Position numbers and translations under genes: made by a program. From assembly GCA_944326855.1 (NCBI GenBank), contig CALVFO010000027.1:1-64000 (forward strand): DNA of 64,000 bases, in the 5' to 3' direction. The notes beneath the pieces were generated by a model that saw only the letters and a list, made by a program, of their open reading frames with translations, ran no database searches and was not told the origin of the DNA. Each line of letters begins with the position of its first letter. The stretch's first letter is position 1. This DNA comes from an uncultured Alistipes sp. (GTDB taxonomy: Bacteria; Bacteroidota; Bacteroidia; Bacteroidales; Rikenellaceae). Shown one piece after another: positions 61,783-64,000 of this stretch.

Positions 61783-62615
61783 ACCTTAGCGGTTTGCCTG
61801 CGCAAGCGTCGCAAAGTTAATAGTTTTACGATAATAAGCGTAAGTGTCAGGACAAATATTGTAGAGGCCCCGGAGGGAATGTTGCTGCGGTAGCTGACGT
61901 ACAGACCGGCGAAGGCGCACAGCGAGGCGATCAGGGAGGCGTAGAGAGCCGTTCGATAGAAATTTTTGGTCAATGTGCCGGCGATGACGGCCGGAATGGT
62001 CAGCAGGGAGATCAGCAGGACGATGCCCACGACGCGTATGGTGATGACGATGGTAATGGCTGTCAGGGCCGACATCAGGTAGCTCACGGTTCGGGTGGGC
62101 ATGTGTTGGCTGCGGGCGTATTCGCGGTCGAAGGCGGTGTAGAGGATCGGACGGGAAAGGAGCGTGAAAATGAGGAGGATCGTCACATCGGTCATTCCCA
62201 TCCAGAAGATGTCTTCGGAGGTGACGCTCAGGATGTTCCCGAACAGAAAACTCATCAGGTTGGGTGCATACCCCGGTGTCAGGTAGATGAAGATGATGCC
62301 GATGGCCATGCCCAGCGACCAGAGCAGTCCGATGGCCGAGTCTTCGCGGATCTGACGTCGGGCCGACAGGGTCTCGATGCCCAGTGAGGCCAGAATGGCG
62401 AAAATCAGGGCTCCCAACAGGGGGTTCATGCCGAAATAGTAAGCCATGCCGATTCCGCCGAAAGAGGCGTGAGTGATACCTCCGCTCAGAAAAACCAGTC
62501 GTCGACAGACAACATAAGTTCCTATGATTCCGCAAGCTATACCGGTCAGCAGGCAGGCCAGGGCGGCATTGCTCAGGAATTGGTATTGGAATATTTCGCT
62601 GATAAAATCCATCAT
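61779..62615 (-). CDS. metal ABC transporter permease (ZnuB/TroC-type)
   Basis: This 278-residue inner-membrane protein has eight or so membrane segments and the family motifs G-G-I-T-H-A-S-F-G-G-I-G near residue 60 and L-L-I-S-L-L-T-I-P-A. It is the channel subunit of a zinc, manganese or iron importer; the ATPase and binding protein are not in the window. ATG at 62615 or 62612 (M-M-D-F) is selected because a promoter lies just upstream; the longer open frame would run through it. First gene of the permease-lptF-ribBA operon. Confidence 0.9.
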   Translation of the reverse strand: MMDFISEIFQYQFLSNAALACLLTGIACGIIGTYVVCRRLVFLSGGITHASFGGIGMAYYFGMNPLLGALIFAILASLGIETLSARRQIREDSAIGLLWSLGMAIGIIFIYLTPGYAPNLMSFLFGNILSVTSEDIFWMGMTDVTILLIFTLLSRPILYTAFDREYARSQHMPTRTVSYLMSALTAITIVITIRVVGIVLLISLLTIPAVIAGTLTKNFYRTALYASLIASLCAFAGLYVSYRSNIPSGASTIFVLTLTLIIVKLLTLRRLRRQTAKV

Positions 62616-62626
62616 GATAAGGGAGA

Positions 62627-62634
62627 CAAAATTA
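62627..62634 (-). promoter_or_regulatory. -7 promoter element of the permease operon
   Basis: TAATTTTG on the minus strand matches TAnnTTTG exactly, 11 bp from the start, so the message is nearly leaderless. Confidence 0.55.
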
Positions 62635-62666
62635 CGGCTTTTTCTTAATAAATAGAGTTGTTTTCG

Positions 62667-62674
62667 TACTTTTG
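62667..62674 (+). promoter_or_regulatory. -7 promoter element of mtaB
   Basis: TACTTTTG matches TAnnTTTG exactly, 23 bp before the ATG, divergent from the permease promoter. Confidence 0.6.
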
Positions 62675-62697
62675 CTGTCGATTTCAAATCCGTTTTC

Positions 62698-64000
62698 ATG
62701 ATTTCAGCCAAGAAAGTCGCTTTCCGAACCTTGGGATGCAAACTCAATTTTTCGGAGACCTCGACCATCGCCCGGGCCTTCGAACAGAGCGGTTTCGTAC
62801 GGGCCAAACAGGGAGAGTCGGCCGATATATATGTGATCAACAGTTGTTCGGTAACCGAACATGCCGATAAAAAGTGTCGGAACCTGGTACGTCGTTTGGT
62901 GCGGGAGAACCCCCGGGCGTTGGTGGTTGTAACGGGGTGTTATGCGCAGCTCAAGCCGAAGGAAGTCGCTTCGATCGAAGGGGTCGACCTGGTGGTGGGC
63001 AATAACGAAAAGGGGTCGATCCCCGAACAAGTGGCGGCCCTGGCTTCTGAGCGGTTGACCGCAGGAGAACGTTTCGGGGCAGTGATCCACACCTGCGAAG
63101 TGGAAGAACTGACCGGATTTTTTGCCGCATTTTCCAGCGGTGACCGGACCCGATCGTTCCTGAAGGTACAGGACGGGTGCAGTTATCGTTGTTCGTATTG
63201 TACCATCCCGCTGGCGAGAGGAGCCAGTCGCAATATCCCGGTGGCCGATTTGGTGGAGGAAGCGCGTCAGATCGCTTCCCGCGGTCAGAAAGAGATCGTC
63301 CTCACGGGGATCAATATCGGAGATTTCGGACGGACGACCGGAGAATCGTTTTTGTCGTTGCTGGAGGCGCTGGATGAGGTCGAGGGGATCGAGCGCTACC
63401 GGATCTCGTCGATCGAACCGAATCTGCTGACCGATCCGATCATCGAATTTACGGCCCGTTCCCGGAAATTCCAGCCCCATTTTCATGTGCCTTTGCAGAG
63501 CGGTTGCGATCGGATTTTGGCTTTGATGCGACGACGTTATAACACGGCGCGATTTGCCGAACGCATCGAAGCCGTTCGTCGGGTGATGCCCGATGTGTTT
63601 TTCGGCATTGATGTCATCGTGGGATTCCCCGGCGAGACCGAAGCGGATTTCGAACAGACCTATCGTTTCCTGGAGACGCTTCGTCCGGCTTTTCTGCACG
63701 TTTTCCCCTACTCCGTTCGCCCTCATACGCCGGCCGCGGAAATGGCGGATCGGGTCGATGCCCGGATTGCAGCCGACCGGGTGAAACGCCTCAGTGAACT
63801 GTCGGATCGTTTGCATCGGACATTCTGTGAGGAGCATATCGGCCGTCAGGCCCGGGTCCTGTGGGAAAGTACGCGGCATGGAGGGGATATGTTGGGATAT
63901 ACCGAAAATTATCTTCGGGTTCGGGCTCCCTTTCAGCGCGAAAAGATCAATACCCTTTCGGACGTACGATTGGGAAAACCGGGACCGGATCAGGTCATGT
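62698..64000 (+). CDS. mtaB: tRNA t6A37 methylthiotransferase MtaB, C-terminus beyond window edge
   Basis: The 434 visible residues form a methylthiotransferase. The N-terminal UPF0004 domain has F-R-T-L-G-C-K-L-N and V-I-N-S-C-S-V-T, with a third Cys in V-T-G-C-Y-A, giving the first Fe-S cluster. The radical-SAM triad C-x-x-x-C-x-x-C is at Cys161, 165 and 168 (C-S-Y-R-C-S-Y-C), and a C-terminal TRAM-like region has begun by the window edge. The G-C-K-L-N and overall layout fit MtaB rather than MiaB or RimO. It converts t6A37 to ms2t6A in tRNA. The ATG at 62698 follows a TACTTTTG promoter. Confidence 0.93.
   Translation, partial: MISAKKVAFRTLGCKLNFSETSTIARAFEQSGFVRAKQGESADIYVINSCSVTEHADKKCRNLVRRLVRENPRALVVVTGCYAQLKPKEVASIEGVDLVVGNNEKGSIPEQVAALASERLTAGERFGAVIHTCEVEELTGFFAAFSSGDRTRSFLKVQDGCSYRCSYCTIPLARGASRNIPVADLVEEARQIASRGQKEIVLTGINIGDFGRTTGESFLSLLEALDEVEGIERYRISSIEPNLLTDPIIEFTARSRKFQPHFHVPLQSGCDRILALMRRRYNTARFAERIEAVRRVMPDVFFGIDVIVGFPGETEADFEQTYRFLETLRPAFLHVFPYSVRPHTPAAEMADRVDARIAADRVKRLSELSDRLHRTFCEEHIGRQARVLWESTRHGGDMLGYTENYLRVRAPFQREKINTLSDVRLGKPGPDQVM

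Overview
The window is a chromosomal segment of a Bacteroidota bacterium, most likely order Bacteroidales. The evidence is the repeated TAnnTTTG-type -7 promoter element, lipoproteins with Cys lipoboxes, a Reg_prop/Y_Y_Y sensor kinase, a BACON-like lipoprotein, an LptF/LptG-type permease, a DUF1015 gene beside serC-serA, and a four-gene 2-oxoacid:ferredoxin oxidoreductase operon implying anaerobic metabolism. Codon use and mid-range GC would fit a Rikenellaceae/Alistipes relative, but that is only an impression. The genetic code is standard: TAG terminates several intact genes.

Layout. 1-2.1 kb: two lipoproteins, the first cut by the window edge, the second a 6-bladed beta-propeller type. 2.1-3.8 kb: an XRE-type regulator between two non-coding stretches, one very AT-rich. 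3.8-12.9 kb: core genes (HIT hydrolase, phosphohexomutase, dnaA, bcp, recA, relA/spoT, a membrane-anchored hypothetical protein, a GNAT). 12.9-22 kb: a long leftward block reading dapB-lepB-yigZ-pyrB-pyrI, a terminator, then uvrA-M16 peptidase-O-methyltransferase. 22-24.2 kb: truA and galK rightward.

24.2-36 kb is the accessory part of the window. About 0.9 kb of non-coding DNA with a 22-bp perfect inverted repeat leads into a leftward group: an outer-membrane beta-barrel protein, two lipoproteins, a leucine-rich-repeat lipoprotein split by one in-frame amber codon, and a tiny lipoprotein. A rightward two-component system follows (Reg_prop/Y_Y_Y His_kinase sensor plus LytTR response regulator). 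Its promoter is preceded by three TACACGAACG direct repeats at exact 21-bp spacing, the geometry expected of a LytTR operator. A second cluster of repeats spaced 21-22 bp lies upstream of the coiled-coil lipoprotein. I infer a cell-surface module controlled by its own sensor-regulator pair. A 1.1-kb gene-free stretch and a BACON-like lipoprotein close the region.

36-64 kb is again mostly core metabolism: C69 dipeptidase, YggS-type PLP protein, a dihydroorotate-dehydrogenase-like flavoprotein, an AraC regulator divergent from a YczE-type membrane protein, M23/LysM peptidase, DUF3109 protein, GH36 alpha-galactosidase, the yicC-gmk-nadD-TPR-ddl operon, the serine operon serC-serA-DUF1015, the oxidoreductase operon, a sugar O-acetyltransferase, a TRIC/UPF0126 channel, fmt, the permease-lptF-ribBA operon, and mtaB running off the right edge.

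No tRNA, rRNA, CRISPR array, insertion sequence or phage gene was recognised. Promoters and terminators are called by eye from the TAnnTTTG element and from hairpins with adjoining T runs.
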